This document shows positions 15,509-22,542 of a stretch of DNA of 22,542 nucleotides, piece by piece; the stretch's first letter is position 1, and each line of letters opens with the position of its first letter. Both the position numbers and the translations under genes were made by a program. Origin of the DNA: Bordetella parapertussis (GTDB lineage: Bacteria; Pseudomonadota; Gammaproteobacteria; Burkholderiales; Burkholderiaceae_C); NCBI GenBank assembly GCA_945875935.1, contig CAMCNE010000034.1:1-22542 (forward strand), given 5' to 3'. The notes below the pieces were generated by a model. That model had not been told where the DNA came from. It searched no databases and saw only the letters and a program-made list of their open reading frames with translations.

Positions 15509-16090
15509 TCAACGCACCCCGTGTTCGGTCACGATGCAGGCCATCGGCCGATCATGGGGCTGCGGCCGCAGTTCGGCTTCGTCGATCTCGCACACCGACC
15601 AGCCCAAGCCGACTGCGGTGACGTGCGGGTGGGCGGCCAGCCAGCGGTCAAAGTAGCCGCCGCCGTGCCCCAGGCGAAAACCCGAGGCGGTGTGACCCAG
15701 GCAGGGCACCAGCACCACATCGGGCACCACCACCGGACCGTCGCACGCGGCGATGCCGCATTCGTCGCGAAGCGAGGGCGGCAGGCGATTCCAGTGGCGA
15801 TAGTCCATGCGCAGCGGATCGCGAAACGAAAATGGCAGCGCCAGCGGGGTGGCTTCGAGCACGCTGTCTTGCAGACAAAAGGCCGCCGCGTCGAATTCGG
15901 ATTGAACTGCGCAGTACACACCGAGTCTGTCTGGGCAGAGCTGCTCGATCACGGACATAAGATGGCCTGCCAGCGCCGCCTGCCGCGCAGCAAAGTCCGA
16001 GTCGGCCACAAAGGCCTGGCCAGCCGCGCGCAGCCGGGCTCTGAGAGCCTGGCGCTCGGCAATCGACGAATTCGCAAAAGAATCTGACAT
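15509..16090 (-). CDS. 5-formyltetrahydrofolate cyclo-ligase family, copy 2 (diverged)
   Basis: 193 residues from ATG 16088-16090 (MSDSFANSS); a longer in-frame extension would run through the divergent slt gene and is not credible. It shares the fold landmarks of copy 1: LRARLRAAGQAF (16-27), YCAVQSEFD (59-67), VLVPCLG (126-132) and GHGGGYFDR at 141-149, the same position as in copy 1. Differences: the Arg of AARQAL in copy 1 is Gly24 here, and the YWPIKGE block has become YCAVQSE. It diverges from slt with only 30 bp between the two start codons. I recall a 5-FCL gene next to slt being common in Burkholderiales, so this may be the ancestral-position copy. Confidence 0.88.
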   Translation of the reverse strand: MSDSFANSSIAERQALRARLRAAGQAFVADSDFAARQAALAGHLMSVIEQLCPDRLGVYCAVQSEFDAAAFCLQDSVLEATPLALPFSFRDPLRMDYRHWNRLPPSLRDECGIAACDGPVVVPDVVLVPCLGHTASGFRLGHGGGYFDRWLAAHPHVTAVGLGWSVCEIDEAELRPQPHDRPMACIVTEHGVR

Positions 16091-16107
16091 GGATGTACCG
16101 AACCGAT

Positions 16108-16113
16108 GGTGAG
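16108..16113 (+). promoter_or_regulatory. Ribosome binding site fixing the slt start
   Basis: GGTGAG lies 7 nt before ATG 16121 and inside the frame of an alternative ATG at 16106. The spacing favours ATG 16121 and gives a normal signal peptide. Confidence 0.55.
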
Positions 16114-16120
16114 TATCGAG

Positions 16121-18220
16121 ATGATGAAGGCCAAAGTGGGACCGACGTGTTCCCGCATGCTGCGCGATTGCAGCATGGCGCTGTGGCTGTGCGTGCTGGC
16201 GCAGCTTCCCGCTCAGGCGGCGGTGGAGAAAACCGTCGATCGCGGCTTCGCCGAGCCCATCCTCGACGCACGCGAGGCGTTTCGCAAGCGTGACCGCGCA
16301 CGGCTGGCTGCGCTGCGCGAAGCTGTCGTCAGCGAAAGCCATCCGCTGGCGCCGTGGGTCGCCTACTGGGACGCCAATGTGCGGCTTTCAGAGTTGCAGC
16401 AGAGCGACCTTGAACGCTTCTATGCCCAGTTCAAGGGCAGCTACGTCGAAGACCGGCTGCGCAACGACTGGCTGCTCGAACTCGGCCATCGCCGGGACTG
16501 GGCCAATTTCGCGCTCGACTTCCCGCGCTTTCGCATGAACGATGACCGCGAGGTCACCTGCTACGCACTGATCACCGATCACCTGGCGGGACGCAACGTG
16601 CGCGAAGACGCCCGCAAAGCCTGGTTCGCGCAGCGCGATGCCGATGAAGGCTGCGCGCAGATGGCCACCATGCTCATTGACGCCGGCGTGCTCAAGACGT
16701 CCGACGCATGGCGCAAGGCGCGTTTGGCCATGGACGCCAACAAGCAGCGCGCCGTCGCGCAGGCCGTGGGGCTGGCCAGCAAGACGTCCGACAAGGCGCT
16801 GCAAGCACTGCTGGATGCACCGGCGCGCTACCTCGCCCACAAGGCTGCGGCCAGCGACCGCGACAGCGCAGAGCTGGCCACGCTGGCGCTGGTGCGGCTG
16901 GCAGCGATCGATACCGAGGCGGCGGCCAACGCGCTGAAATCGCGCTGGGAACACGACCTGCCCGAGGATCTGGCCGCCTGGGCCTGGGCGGCCACCGCCA
17001 AGCAGTCGGCGATGCGGCTGTCGGACGACGCGCCCGACCAGTTTCAGCGTGCCGAGCGGGCGGCGGGTCTGGCTGCCAGCGCGGGCGTCAAGCGCCGCGG
17101 CCCGAACAGACTGTTGCCCGACGCCTCGCAGGCCGACTGGCCCGATGACACCCTGGCCTGGAAGGCGCGCGCGGCCCTGCGCGCCAACCAGGGCGCAGGC
17201 CGCTGGCAGCAGGTGGTGCAAGCCGTCAATGCGATGAGCCCGACCGAGCAACGCGATGCGACCTGGGTGTACTGGAAGGCGCGCGGACTGCAGGCCTTGA
17301 GCATCGATTCGCAAGACGGCGACGGACTGCGAGCGCTGTCGCGCGAGATGCTGGGCAGCATTGCCGGCCAGCCGCATTTCTACGGCAAGCTCGCCAGCGA
17401 GCAGATCGGCCAGCCCATCAAGCTGCCGCCGGCACCCGCCGAGCCCACGCCCGCCGAACGCGATGCCGCCGCGCGCAACCCGGGGCTGACGCGGGCGATG
17501 CAGCTGATAGCCATCGGCCTGCGCAGCGAGGGGGTTCGCGAATGGAATTTCAGCCTGCGCGGCATGACCGATCGCGAACTGCTGGCCGCGGCGCAGCTGG
17601 CCTGCGACAAGGAGCTGTGGGATCGCTGCATCAACACCAGCGACCGCACCCGCACCGAGATCAACATGCAGCAGCGCTTTCCCACGCCGTTTCGCCAGCA
17701 GGTGCTCGCGCGCACCCAGGAGATCGGGCTCGACCCGGCCTATGTCTACGGCCTGATCCGCCAAGAATCGCGCTTCATCATGGACGCGCGCTCGGGAGTG
17801 GGGGCGTCGGGGCTGATGCAGGTCATGCCGGCCACCGCCCGCTGGACGGCCAAGAAGATCGGCATGCCGTTCAGCCCCGACCAGATCACCGACCGCGACA
17901 CCAACATCAAGATCGGCACCGGCTACCTCAAGCTGGTGCTCGATGACTTTGCGGGCTCGCAGCCGCTGGCTGCAGCCGCCTACAACGCCGGCCCCAGCCG
18001 CCCGCGCCGCTGGCGCGAGGGCCCGCCGCTCGAGCCGGCAGCCTGGGCCGAGAACATCCCCTTCACCGAGACCCGCGACTACGTCAAGAAGGTGCTGTCG
18101 AACACCGCCGACTACGCGGCCTTGCTGCGCGGCGAGACGGTGTCCCTGAAGTCGCGGCTGGGCAAAGTGATCGGCCCGCGCGACACCACAGCACCTGACG
18201 TTGACAAGGAATTGCCATGA
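16121..18220 (+). CDS. slt: Soluble lytic murein transglycosylase (Slt70-like)
   Basis: 699 residues from ATG 16121. Slt enzymes cleave the MurNAc-GlcNAc bond of peptidoglycan in the periplasm, forming 1,6-anhydro ends. Seen: a signal peptide (MMKAKVGPTCSRML, hydrophobic stretch 18-30, likely cleavage after AQA at 33), a long alpha-helical region (about 35-530) like the Slt70 superhelix, and a C-terminal SLT domain: YGLIRQESRF with catalytic Glu549, SGVGASGLMQVMPATAR, NIKIGTGYL, AAAYNAGPSRPRRWR and ETRDYVKKVL. Its stop overlaps the start of the next gene by 4 bp (ATGA). Length is near the family's 640-700. Confidence 0.95.
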   Translation: MMKAKVGPTCSRMLRDCSMALWLCVLAQLPAQAAVEKTVDRGFAEPILDAREAFRKRDRARLAALREAVVSESHPLAPWVAYWDANVRLSELQQSDLERFYAQFKGSYVEDRLRNDWLLELGHRRDWANFALDFPRFRMNDDREVTCYALITDHLAGRNVREDARKAWFAQRDADEGCAQMATMLIDAGVLKTSDAWRKARLAMDANKQRAVAQAVGLASKTSDKALQALLDAPARYLAHKAAASDRDSAELATLALVRLAAIDTEAAANALKSRWEHDLPEDLAAWAWAATAKQSAMRLSDDAPDQFQRAERAAGLAASAGVKRRGPNRLLPDASQADWPDDTLAWKARAALRANQGAGRWQQVVQAVNAMSPTEQRDATWVYWKARGLQALSIDSQDGDGLRALSREMLGSIAGQPHFYGKLASEQIGQPIKLPPAPAEPTPAERDAAARNPGLTRAMQLIAIGLRSEGVREWNFSLRGMTDRELLAAAQLACDKELWDRCINTSDRTRTEINMQQRFPTPFRQQVLARTQEIGLDPAYVYGLIRQESRFIMDARSGVGASGLMQVMPATARWTAKKIGMPFSPDQITDRDTNIKIGTGYLKLVLDDFAGSQPLAAAAYNAGPSRPRRWREGPPLEPAAWAENIPFTETRDYVKKVLSNTADYAALLRGETVSLKSRLGKVIGPRDTTAPDVDKELP

Positions 18221-19206
18221 ACCACTCCAACCCCACCCCACCGAACTCACCCACACGCATCCTGGTGCTGGGCGGCAGCGGCTTTGTCGGCCGCAGCGTG
18301 TGCGAAAAACTGGTCGAGCGATCCAACGGTGCTGGCGGGCGCATCCTGGTGCCCAGCCGACGACCGCAGCGCGCGCAGCACCTGCGCACGCTGCCCACCG
18401 TCGAGCTGGTGGCCGCCGACGTGAATGACGCCGTCACCCTGGAGCGGCTGGTCAGCGGCTGCGACGCGGTGATCAATCTGGTGGCCATCCTGCACGGCAG
18501 CCAGGCAGAGTTCGAGCGCGCCCATGTGGCGCTGCCGCACAAGCTGGTGGCCGTGTGCAAGGCCCGCGGCGTGCGGCGCGTGGTGCATGTCAGCGCCCTG
18601 GGCGTGTCGGCCAACGCACCGTCGCGCTACCTGCGCTCCAAGGCCGCCGGTGAAGCGGTGCTGGCCGCCAGCGGGCTGGATGTGACGGTGCTGCGCCCGT
18701 CGGTCATCTTTGGCGAGAACGACAAGTTCATCAACCTGTTTGCGCTCATGCAAACCCTGGTGCCCATCGTGCCCTTGGCCGGTGCCACCGCGAAATTCCA
18801 GCCGGTGTGGGTGGACGACGTGGCTGCAGCCATCGTGGCCGCGCTCGACCGCCCTGACTCCATCGGCCAGACCATCGAGTGCGGCGGCCCCACCGTCTAC
18901 ACGCTGGCCGATCTGGTGCGCTTTGCCGGTCGCGCCAGCGGCCACCCGCGACCGGTGATCGGGCTGCCCGACGCCATCGCCCGACTGCAGGCCGGCCTGA
19001 TGGAGCTGCTGCCGGGCACGCCGCTGATGTCGCGCGACAACGTCGATTCGATGCAAGTGCCCAATGTGCTGGGCGGCACGCTGCCCGGCCTGAGCGCGCT
19101 GGGCATCGAGCCGTGCTCGCTCGAAGCGGTGATGACGCCGGTGCTGCAGGGCCGAGCCGGTTGCGCGCGGCTCGACGCGCTGCGCGCACGCGCTCACGGC
19201 GATTGA
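18217..19206 (+). CDS. NDUFA9-like NAD(P)-binding short-chain dehydrogenase/epimerase-type protein
   Basis: 329 residues. Extended SDR fold: RILVLGGSGFVGR (14-26) is the dinucleotide-binding motif, VELVAADVND (62-71) follows strand 3, and Tyr138-x3-Lys142 (YLRSK) is the active-site pair. LRPSVIFGENDKFINLF and QPVWVDDVAAAI are typical of the complex I NDUFA9 / NAD-dependent epimerase subgroup seen in bacteria; those proteins have no settled substrate, and membership in respiratory complex I should not be assumed here. An AAGGA motif precedes the ATG by 7-8 nt, within the end of slt. It is followed after 16 bp by cca. The slt-NDUFA9-like-cca order looks like a conserved Burkholderiales operon. 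Confidence 0.88.
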   Translation: MNHSNPTPPNSPTRILVLGGSGFVGRSVCEKLVERSNGAGGRILVPSRRPQRAQHLRTLPTVELVAADVNDAVTLERLVSGCDAVINLVAILHGSQAEFERAHVALPHKLVAVCKARGVRRVVHVSALGVSANAPSRYLRSKAAGEAVLAASGLDVTVLRPSVIFGENDKFINLFALMQTLVPIVPLAGATAKFQPVWVDDVAAAIVAALDRPDSIGQTIECGGPTVYTLADLVRFAGRASGHPRPVIGLPDAIARLQAGLMELLPGTPLMSRDNVDSMQVPNVLGGTLPGLSALGIEPCSLEAVMTPVLQGRAGCARLDALRARAHGD

Positions 19207-19222
19207 GCGGGGTGGCGCTGCG

Positions 19223-20416
19223 ATGAAGGTCTGGAAGGTCGGCGGCGCGGTGCGCGATGCGCTGCTCGGCCGGCCCTGCGGCGACACCGACTGGGTGGTG
19301 ACCGGTGCCAGCCCCGAGCAGATGGTGGCCGCCGGCTACACACCGGTCGGGCGTGACTTTCCGGTCTTTTTGCACCCGGCCACGAAAGAGGAATACGCAC
19401 TGGCGCGCACCGAGCGCAGCACCGCGCCGGGCTACCACGGCTTTGTCTTTCACACCGCACCCGACGTCACGCTCGAGCAAGACCTGCAGCGGCGCGACCT
19501 GACCATCAACGCCATGGCCGTGGACGCTGATGGCACGCTCATCGACCCCTACGGCGGGCAGCGCGATGTGGCCGCGCGGCTGCTGCGCCATGTGTCACCC
19601 GCCTTCGCCGAAGACCCGGTGCGCATCCTGCGCGTGGCGCGCTTTGCGGCCCGCTTTGATGACTTCAACGTCGCGGCCGAAACGGCGCAGCTGATGCGCC
19701 AGATGGTGAACGCCGGCGAGGCCGACGCGCTGGTGGCCGAGCGGGTGTGGCAAGAGCTCTCGCGCGGGCTGATGGAATCGCACCCCTCGCGCATGCTCGA
19801 CGTGCTGCACGACTGCGGCGCGCTGGCGCGGCTGCTGCCCGAGGTGGAGGCCCACTGGCGTGACAGCTCGGGCGTGGCGACCTTGCGCCAACTCCATCTG
19901 CGTCACGCGCTGGATGCCGCCGCGCGTCGCGGCGCGGCGCTGACGGTGCGCTTTGCCATCCTCACCCACCTTGTGGGATCGATGCATGCGTGCGGTGCGC
20001 CCGATGCGCTGGCCGCACTGTGCGAGCGCTGGCGCATCCCCACAGACTGCCGCGAACTCGCCGAACTGCTGCTGCGCGAGCGGCTGGCGGTGCAGCACAG
20101 CGCGACCATGGACGCCGAAACGCTGGTGGGCCTGCTCGACAGCGCAGACGCCTGGCGGCGACCCGAACGCTTCGAGCTGCTGCTGCTGGCCTGCGACATC
20201 ATCGCCCGCTCGAATGCCGAAGATGACGACGGCCTGGAAGTGCGCTCGCGCTGCCGACTGCGCTCAGCCCTCAAGCGCGCCAGTGCACTCGACACCAGCG
20301 TCATCGCCCAACGCGCCGCCGCCGCCGGTGAGCGCGGCCCCGCCATCGGTGCCGCCATCCACCAGGCCCGCGTGCTGGCGGTGGAAGACGAACTCAGCGA
20401 CGAGATGAACGACTGA
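19223..20416 (+). CDS. cca: CCA-adding tRNA nucleotidyltransferase with degenerate HD domain
   Basis: 397 residues against 412 in E. coli. Cca adds or repairs the 3' CCA of tRNA. The class II nucleotidyltransferase core is intact: VGGAVRDALLG (6-16), the metal-binding pair Asp21/Asp23 (GDTDWVV), GRDFPVFLHP, ALARTER, LEQDLQRRDLTINAMA (84-99), EDPVRILRVARFAARF and ERVWQEL. The second half still aligns with the E. coli protein (LDSADAWRRPERFELL), but the HD phosphohydrolase motifs are gone: the E. coli WHPE...H block is missing, CHDLGK is THLVGS (His249, Leu250), the RHHGH region is deleted, and the later FHD is replaced by RERL. It should act as nucleotidyltransferase only. It converges on the DUF2442 gene with 3 bp between stops. 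Confidence 0.93.
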   Translation: MKVWKVGGAVRDALLGRPCGDTDWVVTGASPEQMVAAGYTPVGRDFPVFLHPATKEEYALARTERSTAPGYHGFVFHTAPDVTLEQDLQRRDLTINAMAVDADGTLIDPYGGQRDVAARLLRHVSPAFAEDPVRILRVARFAARFDDFNVAAETAQLMRQMVNAGEADALVAERVWQELSRGLMESHPSRMLDVLHDCGALARLLPEVEAHWRDSSGVATLRQLHLRHALDAAARRGAALTVRFAILTHLVGSMHACGAPDALAALCERWRIPTDCRELAELLLRERLAVQHSATMDAETLVGLLDSADAWRRPERFELLLLACDIIARSNAEDDDGLEVRSRCRLRSALKRASALDTSVIAQRAAAAGERGPAIGAAIHQARVLAVEDELSDEMND

Positions 20417-20419
20417 GGG

Positions 20420-20683
20420 TCAGGGCGCGCTGTTTGGCCGGGACATCAGCGGAAAAGCAGCCGGGTCGCGCAAGGCATCGACCGACAGGTCAACATCGAG
20501 CAGCGGCCAGTAAAGATGATTGGAAGTCGGTCGCTCGACTTGGGTGATCTGTTCGACCGTGGCCTTCTTGAACCACGGGAACTCGGTGAATGGAACGAGC
20601 AGCTCCTCGGTCCCGAGCAGCATCCAGAAGCCGTGGGGGGAGATGTGGGTGACCTCAACTTCCAAAGTGGCGGTACCAGGCAT
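20420..20683 (-). CDS. DUF2442-type small protein
   Basis: 87 residues from ATG 20681-20683. A TTG 6 bp upstream is in frame but overlaps the spacing of the ribosome binding site. The pattern ATLEVEVTHISPHGFWMLLGTEELLVPFTEFPWFKKATVEQI resembles DUF2442 (NE0471 N-terminal-like) proteins, small predicted alpha/beta proteins without assigned activity. The second half (PTSNHLYWPLLDVDLSVDAL) contains the usual HLYWPxLDxDL motif. It overlaps the upstream DUF4160 gene by 29 bp and is very likely translated from the same mRNA. Base composition is lower in GC than in neighbouring housekeeping genes. Confidence 0.85.
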   Translation of the reverse strand: MPGTATLEVEVTHISPHGFWMLLGTEELLVPFTEFPWFKKATVEQITQVERPTSNHLYWPLLDVDLSVDALRDPAAFPLMSRPNSAP

Positions 20684-20894
20684 CTTCAACCTCCTTCAAA
20701 TGGGCTTCCACGACAGCTTGCGCCTGTCGGATCTGTGTCGCAGACAGACCCACGTTGGCCGCAAGTTGAACCTCGGGCGTGAGCCAGAACTTGGCGTCTC
20801 CATCGGGGTGCGCCACGTGCACGTGAATTCGAGGCTCCTCCCGAGAGAAGAAGAAAAGCCTGAAAGGGCCATCTCGCAAAAGGGTGGGCGCCAT
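20655..20894 (-). CDS. DUF4160-type small protein
   Basis: 79 residues from ATG 20892-20894 (MAPTLLRDGPFRLFFF), chosen because DUF4160 proteins usually begin at this point. An in-frame ATG at 20928-20930 would add 12 residues and start 4 bp after the stop of the upstream protease gene. Seen: FRLFFFSREEPRIHVHV, the family's Phe-Phe and HxHV signature, then DGDAKFWLTPEVQLAANVGLSATQIRQAQAVVEAH and a helical C-terminus ending in WYRHFGS. Function unknown. DUF4160 and DUF2442 genes are often neighbours, which has led me to consider a two-component (possibly toxin-antitoxin-like) module, but no activity can be read from the sequence. Confidence 0.82.
   Translation of the reverse strand: MAPTLLRDGPFRLFFFSREEPRIHVHVAHPDGDAKFWLTPEVQLAANVGLSATQIRQAQAVVEAHLKEVEDAWYRHFGS
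20690..20696 (-). promoter_or_regulatory. Strong ribosome binding site for the DUF2442 gene
   Basis: On the minus strand this reads AAGGAGG, a near-perfect anti-16S match, with 6 nt to ATG 20681-20683. It lies within the DUF4160 coding sequence, so the second gene can be initiated independently and strongly. Most genes in the window have much weaker sites. Confidence 0.8.
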
Positions 20895-20934
20895 TGGGTC
20901 AATGTACCCCAGCGCTTGCCGCTCACCCATCGAC

Positions 20935-22542
20935 TCAAGCCCGGCGCGCTGCCTTTGGCCGCCGCCGCTGGGCCAGCCCGACCAGCACGCAGCCCAGCAA
21001 GATCAGGCCCCATTGCGGCAGGGTCGGGATGTCGGCATTGGCGGCGCCGCCGACCTCCATGCCGCCGCCGCCGTTTGGAGCAGCGACTGCGGCCACGCTC
21101 ACACTGGCCACCGCCGAGGTGCTGCCGACGTTGTTGGCATCGCCGGAATACACCGCGGTGATGCTGTGGGCGCCCACGGTCAAGGTGTTGGTGGCGTAGC
21201 TGGCCGAGCCGTCTATCAGCGTGACGGTGCCACCCAGATCAACGCCGCCATCCTTGAATTGCACCGACCCCGTGGGCGCATAGCCGCTCACCGTCGCAGC
21301 GAGCGTCAGCGTCTGGCCCGGCGTGAGGCTGGCCGCGCTGGCGTTCAACGTGGTGCTGCTGGACGCCTGCGCCACGGTCTGCGTCAGCGCAGCCGAGGTG
21401 CCGCCCGCGTTGTTGACGTCACCCGCGTAGACCGCGGTGATGCCGTGGCTGCCCGCTGCGAGGCTGCTCACGTTGAGGCTGGCCGTGCTGGTGCTGGCGG
21501 TGGCAGCGCTCAGGTCGACCGGGCTGCCCAGGGTGCTGCTGCCGTCCATGAACTGCACCGTACCGCCAGGCGAGTCGCCGGTCACGGTGACGGTGAACGT
21601 GACCGACTGGCCGACCACGCTGGGGTTGGCGCTGCTGGCGAGGCTGGGGTGCAATGCGGCGATGGCGCTGCTGACCGCAGCACCCGCGTTGACGATGCCC
21701 GCGCCGCATGGCGAACAGGTGGCGGGAAAAGCACGGGCGCTGCTTTGGAGCAGACGCTTCACCTGGCCGGGCTTGAGGCCGGGGTTGGCCGAGAACATCA
21801 GCGCGGCCACGGCAGACACGTGCGGTGTGGCCATCGAGGTGCCTGAAGCGTAGGCATAGGTGTCAGCGCCCGGGGTGGTGGTTCCAACATTCCACGTCGA
21901 CACCACACCGTCGGTACCACCGCCGCCGCCCGGTGCTGCCAGCGTGATGCCCGCGCCGTCATTCGAGTAGTAGGCCTTGCCACCACTGCGGTCCACCGCG
22001 GCCACGGCGATGACACCCGCGCAGTTGGCCGGCGATGAATTGGCCATGTCGACATTGCTGTTGCCGGCAGCCACCACGACCACAGCACCGCGGTCGCGTG
22101 CGCCGTTGATCGCGGCCTGGGTGGTGGCGCCACACGCGCCGCCGCCGCCGAGCGACATGTTGACCACCCGGGCGGGCGTGGGATTCAACGGCAGACCGGT
22201 GACGGTGCCGCCCGACGCCCAGACGATGCCGTCGGCGATGTCGCTGGTGTAGCCACCGCAACGACCCAGGGCACGCACCGGTTGCACCTTGGCGCCATAC
22301 GCCACACCAGCCACGCCATTGCCGTTGTTGGTGACTGCGGCGACGGTGCCGGCCACATGGGTGCCGTGCCAAGAACTGCTGGTCGCCCTCGACAGGAGCC
22401 CGCACTGGCCGGCGGTGGTCCAGTCACCCGGATCCAACGCGTCGCTGTCGCGGCCGTCACCGTCATTCGACACCAAGGTGTCGATGATCATGTCGTAGCC
22501 CGGCACGATGTTGGCCACCAGATCCGCATGCGGCCGGTAGCC
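20935..22542 (-). CDS. Exported subtilisin-like (S8) serine protease with Ig-like repeats and IPTL-CTERM tail, 5' end outside the window
   Basis: The frame is open to the right edge (GYRPHADL precedes the GTG at 22516-22518), so the signal peptide, propeptide and catalytic Asp lie outside. Seen: catalytic His in WHGTHVAGT (codon 22366-22368), the oxyanion Asn in VAAGNSN (22060-22062) and the nucleophile Ser in GTSMATPHVSAVAALM (21835-21837). GYDMIID and the position of CGGYTSDIADGI fit bacterial S8 proteases. After a Cys-x2-Cys loop come two Ig-like repeats of about 92 residues, a Gly-rich linker, then IPTLPQWG, a hydrophobic segment and an Arg-rich end. It is likely anchored or sorted at the cell surface and may process proteins outside the cell. 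Substrate unknown. Confidence 0.93.
   Translation of the reverse strand, partial: GYRPHADLVANIVPGYDMIIDTLVSNDGDGRDSDALDPGDWTTAGQCGLLSRATSSSWHGTHVAGTVAAVTNNGNGVAGVAYGAKVQPVRALGRCGGYTSDIADGIVWASGGTVTGLPLNPTPARVVNMSLGGGGACGATTQAAINGARDRGAVVVVAAGNSNVDMANSSPANCAGVIAVAAVDRSGGKAYYSNDGAGITLAAPGGGGGTDGVVSTWNVGTTTPGADTYAYASGTSMATPHVSAVAALMFSANPGLKPGQVKRLLQSSARAFPATCSPCGAGIVNAGAAVSSAIAALHPSLASSANPSVVGQSVTFTVTVTGDSPGGTVQFMDGSSTLGSPVDLSAATASTSTASLNVSSLAAGSHGITAVYAGDVNNAGGTSAALTQTVAQASSSTTLNASAASLTPGQTLTLAATVSGYAPTGSVQFKDGGVDLGGTVTLIDGSASYATNTLTVGAHSITAVYSGDANNVGSTSAVASVSVAAVAAPNGGGGMEVGGAANADIPTLPQWGLILLGCVLVGLAQRRRPKAARRA
20938..21030 (-). other. IPTL-CTERM sorting signal of the S8 protease
   Basis: The last 31 residues of the protease read IPTLPQWG, a hydrophobic stretch of about 12 residues (LILLGCVLVGLA) and a cluster of Arg/Lys. 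This tripartite layout matches the IPTL-CTERM protein-sorting domain, for which a dedicated exosortase (exosortase H type) is predicted. No exosortase gene is in this window. Confidence 0.88.
21091..21366 (-). repeat. Ig-like repeat 2 of the S8 protease
   Basis: About 92 residues (TLNASAASLTPGQTLTLAATV to VASVSVA) with the GSVQFKDG and HSITAVYSGDANN blocks shared with repeat 1. This is the Big/Ig-like repeat type common in surface proteins, with SITAVYSGD as hallmark. Confidence 0.85.
21373..21648 (-). repeat. Ig-like repeat 1 of the S8 protease
   Basis: About 92 residues with GGTVQFMDG and HGITAVYAGDVNN in the same order as repeat 2, pointing to a tandem domain duplication. Differences between the copies argue it is not recent. 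Confidence 0.85.

Noticed and set aside
16388..18256. A 622-codon open frame antisense to slt
   Set aside because: The composition is Arg/Gly/Ala/Gln-rich without motifs, and slt on the other strand is unmistakable.

Overview
This window reads as a chromosomal segment of a high-GC betaproteobacterium, most likely order Burkholderiales. Support comes from the gene order corC-lnt-glyQ-glyS-gmhB-plsC, the adjacency of slt, an NDUFA9-type dehydrogenase and cca, a DksA that has lost its zinc-finger cysteines, and an IPTL-CTERM surface protein. Genus cannot be read from the sequence. Gene density is very high, there is no gene-free stretch over about 130 bases, and no rRNA, tRNA, CRISPR array, insertion sequence or phage gene was seen.

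Layout. 1-618 (+): 3' part of an MBL-fold hydrolase running in from the left edge. 624-8679 (-): a seven-gene, tightly packed cluster read leftward: corC, lnt, glyQ, glyS, gmhB, plsC and a YgjP/SprT-like metallopeptidase. Most junctions are 1-4 bp gaps or 1-bp TGATG overlaps. It joins envelope building (lipoprotein acylation, LPS heptose, phosphatidic acid) to glycyl-tRNA synthesis. 8803-12614 (+): a COG0523/CobW GTPase with a His-rich loop, a zinc-less DksA with a long Ala/Pro/Lys-rich N-terminal extension, and a protein with two STAS-like regions. 12618-13400 (-): coaX. 13588-14421 (+): ppk2. 14453-16090 (-): a 2Fe-2S ferredoxin and two diverged 5-formyltetrahydrofolate cyclo-ligase genes in tandem. 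16121-20416 (+): slt, an NDUFA9-like dehydrogenase and cca. 20420-20894 (-): a lower-GC DUF4160/DUF2442 gene pair. 20935-22542 (-): a subtilisin-like exported protease with two Ig-like repeats and an IPTL-CTERM tail, cut by the right edge.

Most of the window is ordinary housekeeping. The strongest unexpected signals are: (1) a perfect match to the beta-sliding-clamp binding pentapeptide (QLSLF) at the N-terminus of the SprT-like protease, suggesting a replisome-tethered protease comparable in logic to eukaryotic SPRTN; (2) a CCA-adding enzyme whose HD phosphohydrolase site has been lost while its nucleotidyltransferase site is intact; (3) a zinc-free DksA directly downstream of a His-rich COG0523 GTPase, resembling known zinc-sparing gene pairs; (4) tandem diverged 5-FCL paralogues; and (5) the DUF4160/DUF2442 pair, which looks acquired. 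All functional readings are from sequence only.
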